From: Struthidea cinerea
Taxonomy: Eukaryota; Chordata; Aves; Passeriformes; Corcoracidae
NCBI GenBank assembly: GCA_013397865.1
Contig: VZTI01005061.1
Coordinates: forward strand, 1,715,032 to 1,779,031
Length of the DNA stretch: 64,000 nucleotides
Direction of reading: 5' to 3'
The position numbers and the translations under genes are program-made. Each line of letters starts with the position of its first letter. Position 1 is the first letter of the stretch. A model generated the notes under the pieces. That model did not search any database, was not told where the DNA came from, and worked only from the letters and a program-made list of their open reading frames with translations. Positions 39,101 to 51,100 of this stretch are shown here, piece after piece.

Positions 39101-42100
39101 CATACAGAACTTGATCATTTGGTTTGGGGGACTACTTCCTGTTGTTTCCTCCACTGCCAAAACAGTTCAAATTCAAAAACTTTGGTCTGGACCCTGGTTC
39201 TGGATCCAACCTTCAATTCTTGGCTGTTCTACCTCAGGATTTCCTTTGAGAAGTGGGAACTAGTTGCAAAATATGGATTCCAATTTGGATTTCAAATGTT
39301 GTCCAAGTTTAGGCCATTCCTTATTTGTCTTCTGGCCCATTTCAGGTAGTGTGTGGATTTGGATTCCAGTTTTGCAGGTGTTCCCACTGTGGCTTGTTTG
39401 CATCTTGAAGCTAGGGTTTGATTTGGGCATTTCTCAGGTTCACTGGCAAAAATTGCTCACTCATTTGGTATGGAAGTCCCCAGCAAGAGTGTGGGCTTGA
39501 GAAACTGGGACGTTAGGGGTCATTAACTCATGTAAGTGTAGCACTCTGAATATACAAAAGGCTATATTAGTTAGGAGTACTTAGGACTTGTCTGCCCTGG
39601 GGATTGCCCTTATTCCAGCCTTTTTTCTCCAGTTATTGGTGTGGCTGCACCATTGCAGACCAGCCTGCTGTTACGGATTCTTTCCTACCCTACCCTTGTT
39701 TAACTACGCTGAGGCAAATCCAATGACTGGCTCTTAATGGCTGGAATCAAGTTTAATTCCTGCTGACAAGGTGTCTGGAGGTGTCAGCTTCACTGGTGCA
39801 GGACAGGTGAGCTGGCTTCCACATTTGCAAATCAGAATGGGATATACTGGGGTTGGGACATGGTACAGACACATTAAATATTACCCCCATATGAGCCCTT
39901 TTGGGTGTTGAGGCAGTATATACAGTGATGTTTACATGCCATGACACCTAAGATTAGGTGGACATTGCTATAGTGCTTCCAGAGTGAATCCCAGAAAGCT
40001 GTCCAGGGCTGTGTTACTCCTGTAAGGTGTGCCCTGTTAAGTGTGTTTTTCTCTCTCAGGGGTCCCTTAGGAATTTGATACACATGGTGATGGGTCTCTT
40101 AGGTGGACCTTTCTACTCTCCTCATGAATGGGGGTGAGAAACATAACAGATCAGCTTTTGCTTCTACTCTGGAAAACCAAAGTCATATCGAGAGAGGATT
40201 CTGGATCACACTGTTCATATTGCTGTCTTTTTTTAACAGAGCATAATTCGTGTAGTTTTCCACGACCGCCGCCTGCAGTACACAGAGCATCAGCAGCTCG
40301 AGGGCTGGAGGTGGAGTCGGCCTGGGGACCGCATCCTTGATATAGGTGAGGCTATTTCATTGTGGCACCTCTGCAGTGCTGGGAAAATGAGTGGTGTATG
40401 GAGTGTTTGCATGTGTGTTTAGGTTTTTTATGAATCCTATATGTGTCTTTGGGAGGGAAGGACATCTAGCACTATAGGTCCCAAGTAGAGATGTCTTTGG
40501 TGGCTTCGCTTTCGCATGCATCTTGTGATTGTATGGAAATGCTTTCTCTTCTTCAATTTAATATTTTTAAAATTTTAGGGGTTTTCTTCTACAGATATCC
40601 CGCTGTCAGTTGGTATCTTGGATCCCAGGGCTAGCCCAACCCAGTTGAACACTGTTGAATTTCTCTGGGATCCGTCAAAGAGGGCTTCAGCATTCATTCA
40701 GGTAAGAGGGAAGTCATATTTCTGGGTAAATACAGTGATTAGATACCTTTTAAAGACCTGGGGAGTCAAAATAGCCAGTACAGGAAGGAGAGAGAAGGAT
40801 GATAATGATAATTACTAACTCATGTGACAATCATGTGTAATTAATTTGTAGGATAATCACTAAATCAATTTGCTGGCTACTTGTTAATGCTGGAGTACTA
40901 CCTGCTGCTGCCAGGATCTTCTTTTAAAAAAATACTCAGACACTGGTATTGCTTTCTAAGCATAGGTTTTGTCTTGAGGGAACTGTTCATAACCTGTTAG
41001 TTTTGCTTACTTTCTTTTTTCATGACTGTTTCTCATTCTGAGCATCCGCTATCTGTCTTTAATTTGAATGAGGGCTTTACTTAACTCAAAGGATGTTTTT
41101 CCTGATGCCCTGTTTCTTTCTGAGCTGGTTGTTTTCCTGATTATTTTGTCCAAAGGAACAGAAATGAAAACATATAAGCTCTTCTGCCTCTTAGTTTTTT
41201 GTGAGGAGCCAAAACCTCATGTTCAGGCAGTATCTGAAATTCAGATTTGCACAGGTTCCAACTGTCTCCAGAGATGAGCACAGCTTCTCTCTTGCCAGGT
41301 ACATTGCATCAGCACAGAGTTTACTCCACGGAAACATGGAGGAGAGAAAGGGGTGCCCTTCCGGGTGCAAATCGACACCTTCAAGCAGAATGAAAATGGT
41401 GAATACACAGAACACCTGCATTCTGCAAGCTGCCAGATCAAAGTGTTCAAGGTATGAGGTAGTTTTGGCTTTGTCATCAACGAGGTTAAGGCACAGGAAC
41501 ATGCACAGATTTCAGATTGTGTAGGAGTGATGCAAATATTGGAGTAAAATATCAGGCTTTTGACTGGGTATGCTTAAGATCCTAAACAGGACTCCAGTGC
41601 AGAAGGTGGCGTAAACACTGACCTACACAGCAATTCTAGTTGAAATGCTGCACCAAGACTTGTGCCAGTCCGTTGTGCCTCAAACACTACAAAAATACTG
41701 AGATATATGGGGTATCCACTGCGTTTTGATGCTCCTAGGCAACCAAGACATTCGGGCATCTTCAGTTTCTTTGATTGAATCCTCCACGAACAATGAAATT
41801 TTATCATGGAGATCTTAAATACCTTTTTGTTGTTGTTGTTGCATCAGAGTTTGCCACCATGATACCTGGAGGAGAAAAAGATTCAGACAGAAAGCATCTC
41901 TGAAGCTCCTAATCTGGGCATGGCAGACCTACAGCTACTGAACAACAAACTCTCCATAGGTCTGTTTTCTCAGAGGATCTGCTGCTCCAGCTTTGTTCCT
42001 GGAGCAGTGTCTTTCCTGTTTCTGGAAAGATGGTGCAAATGCCAGTTGAGGTGCATAACTTAGAGTCTGAAATAGTTGGAATCACATCTCAGGACTGTGG

Positions 42101-45100
42101 TCAGCCTGTTTTAGAATTGCAGTAGGTGTTAGTGGTGGATGTACGGAAACTGTAGAGATGCTTGATTAATTCTTTTGTCTAGAAAATGCAGATCCGATCT
42201 TGCTTCATATGTAGAATTGCTGTAAATCTTGAGGAGACTTTTGTGAACAGATTAGATAAATCTGTTGGCCTCTGTCTCCAAATTTGTAATACTTGGCATA
42301 AGGGAGAGCCTGTGCTTGTACTTATAGCCTAAAGGAGCAGACAGAAAACAGAAGACTGACAGGGAAAAAATGGAAAAGAAGACCACCCAAGAGAAGGAGA
42401 AGTATCAGCCTTCCTACGAGACAACTATTCTGACAGAGGTAAAGTGTTTTAGACACATCATACTACATCATGTTGGGAGATAAATTTAAAAGAAAACAGC
42501 GTCTGAGCCCTGGAGATTGTCTTGTGGAGACATGTGTGCTCAGATCTGAGTGAAACTGGGAGTGGAGTGGAATTATAAAATGACTCTCACTGTTAAAATT
42601 TATGAAAGATGCTAAAGTTTCCTATGTTTTGGGGTATAAACCCCATTAGCAGCCTGGCTTTAAAAAAAAACAAAACAACAACTACTTTCTCAATTTTCAC
42701 TGTGCTCCTGGGCACTTGTCATGGCCCTCGGGTGCCAGTTGTATGAAAATACAGTTGTCTGTATTTTTTTCAGAACTACTTGGCAAAAGCTCATGTTGCA
42801 GATGGGGCACTTAAGCAGATGAATAGACTGTCTGATAAAATTAATAATCTGTTTTTCTGTGAATGTGCCTATGAAGCTGCTGTTACATGCAAAATCTGAG
42901 AAGATTCCAGGTTATCCTCTAGGAATATCTTGTGTCTTATATTCTGATGCATCTGGTGTAGAGTTGTATGTGTTTCTGCCCCTCGCTGTCATTGCTAAGA
43001 TATTTGTATAAACTCACCATAGGCTGTAGAATTAGTCAGCAACAGGACTCAAGAAAGGGATTTAGAAGTGTTGTTCAGTCTCCCTATGGGAATGTCTTGT
43101 TGTTTGATTTCGTTCTTTTTTTTTTTTTGGAGCAGCTTGCTGGACTTCCAAAAATGATGTTAATTATTCTTTATTTAAATCAACTTCCTGTTTGTGAGAT
43201 CCAGTCTCTCCCACTCAATTTTGCTCATGTTGCCAGGAGCAACCAACATGTTTTCTGATTGACAGACCTGATTCTACTGAGTTGGCAGATGCCAGACTCT
43301 CCCTATGAGCTCTGATGCACTTTGACATATTGCATGAGGAAATGTGGGTTGCCAAAGAGTTAAATATTTGCTAGTGCTTGTGGAGATGATAAAATGTTTG
43401 CTAGTGTTTGTGGAGATGATAAAGCTCCAAAGCTACACTTGCTGTCTTTTTATCGTTGCAAACAAGGGCCCCTACAGAGCATTTTCTTGAGCTCTTGGTG
43501 GTGGGGGATTCAGCAGAGCTAGATTTCTCCTGCTGATTACTGTGGCTTAAATTCAGAACAGAGTCACCAATTCTAGCTGGGCAACTCTGGTTTTACACTA
43601 CTGTCATGGAATGTGGAGTCTGACCTATATGTGAAGGCTTTTAGTATCTTTGTGTTTGTCTATCTTAAATTTTCTCCATTTAATACCCATTTATGACTCA
43701 AGCTGTTTGACTAATGGCCGGAGATTTCAGCAGGCTGGTTCACATTCTGCTCTTTCACTGGTATAAACCTGAAGCAATGCCACTGGAGCATTTTTGTCAC
43801 TCTTGCCTGGATTTAATTAGGGATTTATAATTGAGACCAGGGGTATTTCTGTATCAATGCTGCCTCCAGTCTGAGTTGACTTACTGGCGTTGCTCTGACT
43901 TACAGCTGTGCACGCTTTGGCCCAGTGTTATTTGGGGACAGGCTTCGTGAAATGGGAGAAAGAAATGTGGAATGCACAACTGGAATCAATCTGGCCCCCT
44001 GACAACCCGCTTGGAGAGCAGTGTAGAAAATCCATGGCCCATCTCCTCCTCCCAGCAGGAGTGATGAGCTGAAGTTAGTGGCGTGGCAACAGCATGAATG
44101 TGGTATTAGAGGAGAATCGAAGCCTTTATTTCCATCCTTATGAAAGTTTCCCCGCTGCCTTTCTTCCAACAGTGCTCTCCCTGGCCAGATGTGCCTTATC
44201 AAATGAACAATGCTCCATCTCCAAGCTACAACAGTTCTCCCAACAGCTTCAACCTCGGAGATGGGTATGTAACAAATACATGCTTTATCTTTCCTGTTGA
44301 TATGGTAGCCTTTGTGTGTCCATGCATTTCATACCCTGGAAGAAATTAAGCACCACCACCCTTTCTAGGAAGGGAAAAGTATTTCCCAAGAGCCTTTAAG
44401 ACCTTCCATCCAGGAATTCCCTGTAATTCAGAGTACTGTTTGTGTGTGCACTGTTTATGTGGTGTCTGGAAGATGAGCATCAGAGGGCCTCCAGGGCAAT
44501 TCCTGGTGAGAACACGCCCTGTACCTGCAATCCCCAGTATCTTCTCTACAAGTCTGATAGAGGCTTTCAGCACCTCTTCAGAATTGGTATTTCTTCCTTA
44601 CTTTCTGTTTTGAGGGTAGTTTGGGGTGCTGAATTCCCAGGTGAACGAGATGTAAAGAAATCCTGTTTGGGGCAAAATAGCCTGGGTTTTGAGAAGCCAT
44701 TTAAGAACAAAGGACTAATGAAGGCATGTTTAATTCGTTAAATAGCCATCATAAAGAGACAGCTCTAGTGATCCTGAAATGCTCGAGATAACTGGTGTCA
44801 GAAAGGTACAGCAGTGTCCCTCAGTACTTCTGAGTCCTCCCTGCTACATACTTTCCCTTAGGCATTTGGTGAAGGCCTTTTTCTTTTGTTAGGACTCTGC
44901 CATCTTGTTGCCTTCCCATGCAACTTAAGTACCAAGCCATGTTGTATCACTAATTTTCAGTGAATTCCCTCAACCTATGAAAAAGGGCAAACACTGAAAT
45001 TACAAAATTGTGTTAATATAGAGATCTGCTGACCATTTTCTTCCTTTGGTAAAATCCCTGACATGTTTAGGAGTCCTGTCTGTATTTAGGAGAATTTAGT

Positions 45101-48100
45101 AGAAATGTGGTTTTGCATAATTTATGGCACTTGACTATGTTTAAGATAACACCAGGGTTGAATTATAAGGTCCTTTATTCAGTTTTTGTAAAGAATTATT
45201 ATTAGATGGTGAATTTAGTTAGGATATTTCTGGCTCATAGAAATTTCGAGTTCAGCCACCCTGTAGGTTACAATTTTCTTGCTTAGATGATTTCACATTA
45301 GTGAGTCAGCCATATGGAAAAGTTTGATTGAGGTCAGTAAACCTGAGTTTTTCTCTCAGTGTTGAGGAGGACCTCAGCTGACCAGCAAAAGACTCAGGTA
45401 GGGAGGGGTTTTTTTATTCTTGTTCCAGATTTTGGACACCTTTTAAAAAATCTGATAGAGAAAAAAAGCCAAGTTGGATGTAACGTGAAAGTTGAGTCAG
45501 ATAGAGGAGGGGGAAGAGGATGGACACTGCAGTGTAAAATTTAAAATAATGTATTTTTTTTTCTCTTCCAACTTTGTATAATTTCTTTTAGCAACAGTTC
45601 TCCAACCCACCAAATGGAGCTCCTGCCTCCCAGCAATGATGTAAGTACTTGAGATCATGTTAATGTGGTGCTTTTCTCTTTTAGGACACTGGTGAACAGT
45701 TCATTTCAAGACCTTCTTATTCTTTTTGCAATGTAGCATCTCCTTCCTTCTGCTTCTATTCAAGATGCCCAGCAGTGGCTTCATCGTAATAGGTTCTCTC
45801 CATTCTGTAGACTCTTCTCAAGTTTTTCGGGTGAGTTTAAACAGTCCAATTACTTTGGTTTTTTTCTCTTCTCTAAGTGCAGCTCATGTAGCATCTGCTG
45901 CTGGCCACTTTTGATGGGACACCTGGTCTGATCCAGCGTGGTTGTTTTTTGTTCTTAGATTAGTTACCATCTGTCAAAACAGTTTGTAGACATACAGAGT
46001 AAGGAAAAATGGAAGAGAATACATTAAGATGGAAGGGACTTCTTAAGTTCATTAAGTGCAACCTTGAAGCAAGTCCAGGGCCTCATGCAGTTGCCTTTGA
46101 GTATCTCCAAGGCTGGAAATTCCACAGTCTCTCTAAACAACCTCCTCAAATACTTAACTATTCTCTTTTCTTATATCTAATCAGCATTTCATCTTCTGTC
46201 TGCTGCCTCTCATCCTGTCCCTGTGCACCTTTAAGAAGCATCTGGTACCTTCACTGTACCCTCCCATTAAGCAGTTGTACACACCAGTAAGATGGTGGAA
46301 GGGGCAGTTAGAGGTGTTGAAACCATGAGGAGACTCTCTGACTTGCAGCATGATGAAATAACCTGGTGAATGTGACAGTTACAGAAAACTGGCTCATTTA
46401 ATGGCCAGAGTGAAATAGGTAGCTTGTTTCTGAGCTGGCTGGAATATTTTTCAGTGAAGCACTGTTCCTTTGGCAGCTTCCAGCTTTCTGTTTCACAATG
46501 ATTGATTTGAGGTGCACACCTCTCTGAATTTGAAACTTCTCTGTGTAACCTTATCTGGTTTAACTTTGTGGATTCTCTACCCCCTCTACCCCTGTCCTTT
46601 TCTGCTGCCCATACATATTTGGAAGCTAAGATTTGCTTAACTTCTGAAGAAAAATTAATTTGAAATATGTAGGTGCCGACTTACTGAAGATGTCCAAAGA
46701 AGATTTTGTTCAAATCTGTGGGCCTGCTGATGGAATTCGGCTCTTTAATGCAATTAAAGGAAGGTTTGTACTATTTCCTTCCTGGTTGTTTGTTATGATA
46801 GCATCCCTTGATAATTTCAGCGTTAACTGGAAGTTAATCCTGAAGCTGTAGCATTTAGACTTCCTTTTAATACTTCAAAGAGGTTCTCTCAGGGACTGGA
46901 GATCACAATGATATTCAAATCCAAGCACAGCTCAGAAATGTTGCCAAAACGAAGCAGTATAATGTGGATCTCCAGTGGTTTATTTGGTACCAGCTGATAG
47001 CTTACATCCATTTCATGAGAGACACAGCCTACAACACCTTATGTTGCATCTCCATCAGGGCTAACAACAAAAAAACAAACCCCTGGAGCCTCAAATTACT
47101 CTTAAATTTACTTTCATTGCAATAACCTCATAAATTCTGAGCAGGATTTAAATCAGTAGAGGCAGGTACAATGAACTGCTTAGCAAGTGCTGTAAACTGT
47201 TTATGCTTATCTGATCTTGAAAGATTAAGGTGCTCTGTATCCCCTCCCAGGGGTCTCTTGCTAGACATCCTAAGCCATCTAGTCACCAGCATCAAGACTA
47301 TCCCTTAGTTTGTTATTTATGGACGGCCTTAATGGCTCCATCTCTTATTGTTTGATAGCTGACTTGGAACAATTTTAGATCTACTAAATAACTTACTATT
47401 GTTTTTGATTAATCCATAGAAATGTAAGGCCCAAGATGACAATTTATGTCTGTCAAGAGCCAGAGCAAAACAGGTCTCATCTCCACCAAAAACGAGAAAA
47501 TGGAGATGGAAGTCTTTGTGGTAAGTTCTTATGTATGGTCTTTGTTAAACACTTACCTGGTGAGAATGCTGCTTCCTGCCTGAGCTCCTGTGTGGGACAG
47601 CTTGGTGTCCTGAGTGTTTGAGGGGCTCCTGTTTATCCCAGCTTTGCCACTTTGGTTATAGTTTCATGGCTACAGATTACAGGTGGCACCATCTGCCTGC
47701 GGAACAGACCCAGCTTACAAGTTACCTGCAGAATGCCACAGCAAAATCTCTATTCAGTTCTTCGTAGGGACAGTTGCATTAAAAACCACCCTTTCATCCA
47801 CAATTTTGTTTAGATTATGTCTTGTTTGAAAAAATTCAGGGAAATGGGAGGTCGGTACGTCTTAAAGTGAGGTTCCAATTCTTGAAAGTTCAAAATTTTT
47901 GGAAACTTGTCATTCCTCGTGACACAGCATACAATCAAATGAGAATAGAGATTGTCCTTAAATCTTACACTTAGTAATAAACAGGCACAGCTTTCCTACC
48001 TGGTAGCTATAATTTGGATTGGATTTCTAAAACAATATTGTCATCCGTGTTGTTACCTTATACATTGTATGTTTTAGTTTGTGTCAGTGGATGGCATCTA

Positions 48101-51100
48101 ATAAAATACTGCTTCTGTCTGACATATCATGTGTTTTACTATTTGATTGAAGTTTTTTTTTAACTTCAAAATCAGTAAAAGAAGGTTATCCAAAAATATT
48201 AGCAGCTTTATGAGAAGGCTGTTTTAGTGCCCCATGATGCAAGTTGTCATTAGTCCCCATGTTTTTCTCTGCGTAAAAGCTGTGTGTGCTTTAATTGCCT
48301 GCTGCATACAAATAGTGGGTATTTTTCTGCAAATCATCGAGCTAGATATTTGGGGGATGCTTTGAAAAATACTAAGCTTGTGTCATGGTTAATTCCATTT
48401 GAACCTTCATGTTAAACCCATTTGGTTGTTGATGCTGAGCATCTCGGTGCCGTCTTTATTTGCTGTCCTGTAACTGCCTTCCACTCGTTGCAGTGTATCA
48501 TGCAATCTTCTTGGAAGAATTGACCACGCTGGAATTAATGGAGAAGATTGCAAACTTGTACAGCATTTCTCCACAGCAGATAAATCGGATCTACCGGCAG
48601 GGACCCACAGGGATCCATGTACTAGTGAGCAATGAGGTGAGGGGGCTAAAGGGGTTACATCTTTGTCAGAGATGTAACACTTGTCTGACTTCTTGAAGTT
48701 AGAATGAACTTTCAAATTATGGAATGTGTCTTCAAGGGAGAACTGCAAAGCCATTAATCCCAACAAGTTAAAGTAAATACTTGGAGTGAATCAGCCATGT
48801 GCAGCATTGATTTTGGTGTGCTTTCAAGACCTTTGCTTTGTCAAAGATGTTGGGGTTCTTGTTTGGTTTTTTTAAGCAAAACAAAACACAACAAAATTGG
48901 TCATTTTTTGCTCTCTACAACTATCTGAAAAGAGGTTGTGGCAGTGTGGGGCTCGATCACTTCTCCCAAGTAATGAGTGTCAGGATGAGAGGAAATGGCC
49001 TTAAGTTGCACCAGGGAAAGTTTAGATTGGGTATTAGGAAAAATTTGTGTATTGAAAGGGTTATCAAGCATTGGAACAGGCTGCTCAGGGAAGTGGTTGA
49101 GTTACCATCCCTGGGGGTGTTTAAAAGTCATGTAGTTGTGGCACCTGGGGACGTGGTTTAGTGTTGGACTTGCTGGTGCTAGGTCAATGTTTGTGCATGA
49201 CGATCTTAGACGTTTTTTCCAACCTAAATGATTCTATGAATTTCTTTTCATTTTGGCTACTTACACAAATTTTGAAGTGAGGATCTAAAGTAAGAACTTT
49301 TAAAATTAAATAGGTAAGTTACCCAAAGAAGGTAAGTTTTAAAATCTGTAGGGCAATTAGTTTTACATCTTGGCCCATGATTCCAGGCACTGGGTCTGTC
49401 ACTATATGCACACTATAATTTATGGACCTCTGCTACTGTTTGTGTCCCATTATATGATGCCTTAATTTAGTCCATTCCATTAACTTGCAGGTTAACAGTG
49501 AGTTGCCCTTCTTCCTCTTTTCCCCCTACTAAATTACTTACTCATTCATGCACCAGAATCACTTAAGGAGCCTCATTTATAAGAAGCATTGTTAAAACAA
49601 ATGAAGCAGAGCATAGGTCTCAACTGGAGCCTAAATTGAAGGCTGTAATGCTTATTCCTGAAGTCTCCTTGCTATTCCAGCCTGATTAAATCTGAAACTT
49701 TGATTCTTTATGGATGCAAAAATGCTTGGAGGCAACTCTTGGTAGAGGAATTGCATGAACCAGCCCGGGTATAAGGCTTTAAGTATTTGTTTAAGTCAAT
49801 TATTAACAAGGTCTATTGCTTTTTAAATATTTTTTTTCTTGTTCTAATACTATAGTGGCAAGAGTGTGGCACTCTGTGAATGTACTTCATGCATCATTAG
49901 GCAAAGACACACAAACTGGCCAGAGAAGTTTGATTTGAAGGAGTAGAGGCTGGATGTTAAATCCAAAAGAGTATGGGGAGATTAGTTTAAGTGGAAAAGG
50001 GTATTTTAATATGAGAACTTACAGCTGAAAAATGCACTACTTCAATGATATTCGGGAGCTAGGAGAAGGCTTTTTCACAAAGCTGGATTTCATGAGCTGA
50101 TCAGAGAGGTTCTGGTCACACCACCCTTCTCTGAAGTTGTGTCCAGCATTTGCCTCAACTGTATGAGACATCTCGTGAAGGTAATTCAGCTCCTCTGTCC
50201 CACATAGCTACTCTAAGATGGGAGGAAGCATTGACTAAGGATGAACCTTAAATGGGCTTTTTGTATTGGATCTGAAGTAATTTCAATCTCTTTATTTAAA
50301 GGTGTCACTAGAACCTGCACCTGTTCTGAAAATCTAGTTGTTTCTCATGAATAACTGAAATGGCTTTAGGTTCTAGTCTTTTTTCCCATGATTTCCCTTG
50401 CCTTCAGTAACAATTTCACTACGATTCCTGTTCCTTGACAAAATACAAACAGGTAAATGATTCCTGAAAGCACAGCATCTGTATTAATTTCTGGATAATA
50501 GCCAGAGGGATGCTGCTGAGGTGGCATTTCAGTAGCAATTCCTTTATTCAGCAGGATAAACCATTCCTTGAGGTTTACCATCTCCAGGTATTCTTTAAAT
50601 GCCAATGTAAGTTCAACTGAGCTCCATCGTTTAGCTGAACATGTAATTACCAGTGTTGGAATTTTAGGAAAGGGACAACCTTCATCCAGTCTAAACTAAT
50701 ACAGCTTCACTGAAAGCAACAAGAACATGATCTTTAATAGAATAATTGGAGTGGTATAAGAACCTTCAGGATCAAGAGCTGCAAAGAGGTTGGTAAAGTA
50801 CTGAATAAGCTAGATCAGGTTTCAGGCAAGCACATTTAGTATGAGCTTCCCTTAAACACACTAGCAACTGCAAGGACCTTCATTAATCAGTGATGTATGT
50901 TAGTAATCTCATGGGCAGGGTTACTCAGGACTGTGTAGGACTAGACACCAAATGCTGTTTGATACCTCTCCTCTAAGTCTGTACTGGCATTGAAAGAAAT
51001 GTGAATTTAATTGCTAATAATATGTTGTTGGCTTTTTTCCTTCTGCCCTTCAGATGGTACAAAACTTCCAAGATGAATCTTGTTTTGTTATCAGCACATT

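Noticed and set aside
48838..49161. 107-codon frame after exon 13
   Set aside because: It is the C-terminal end of CR1 ORF2 lying in intron 13, not an extra TFCP2L1 exon.
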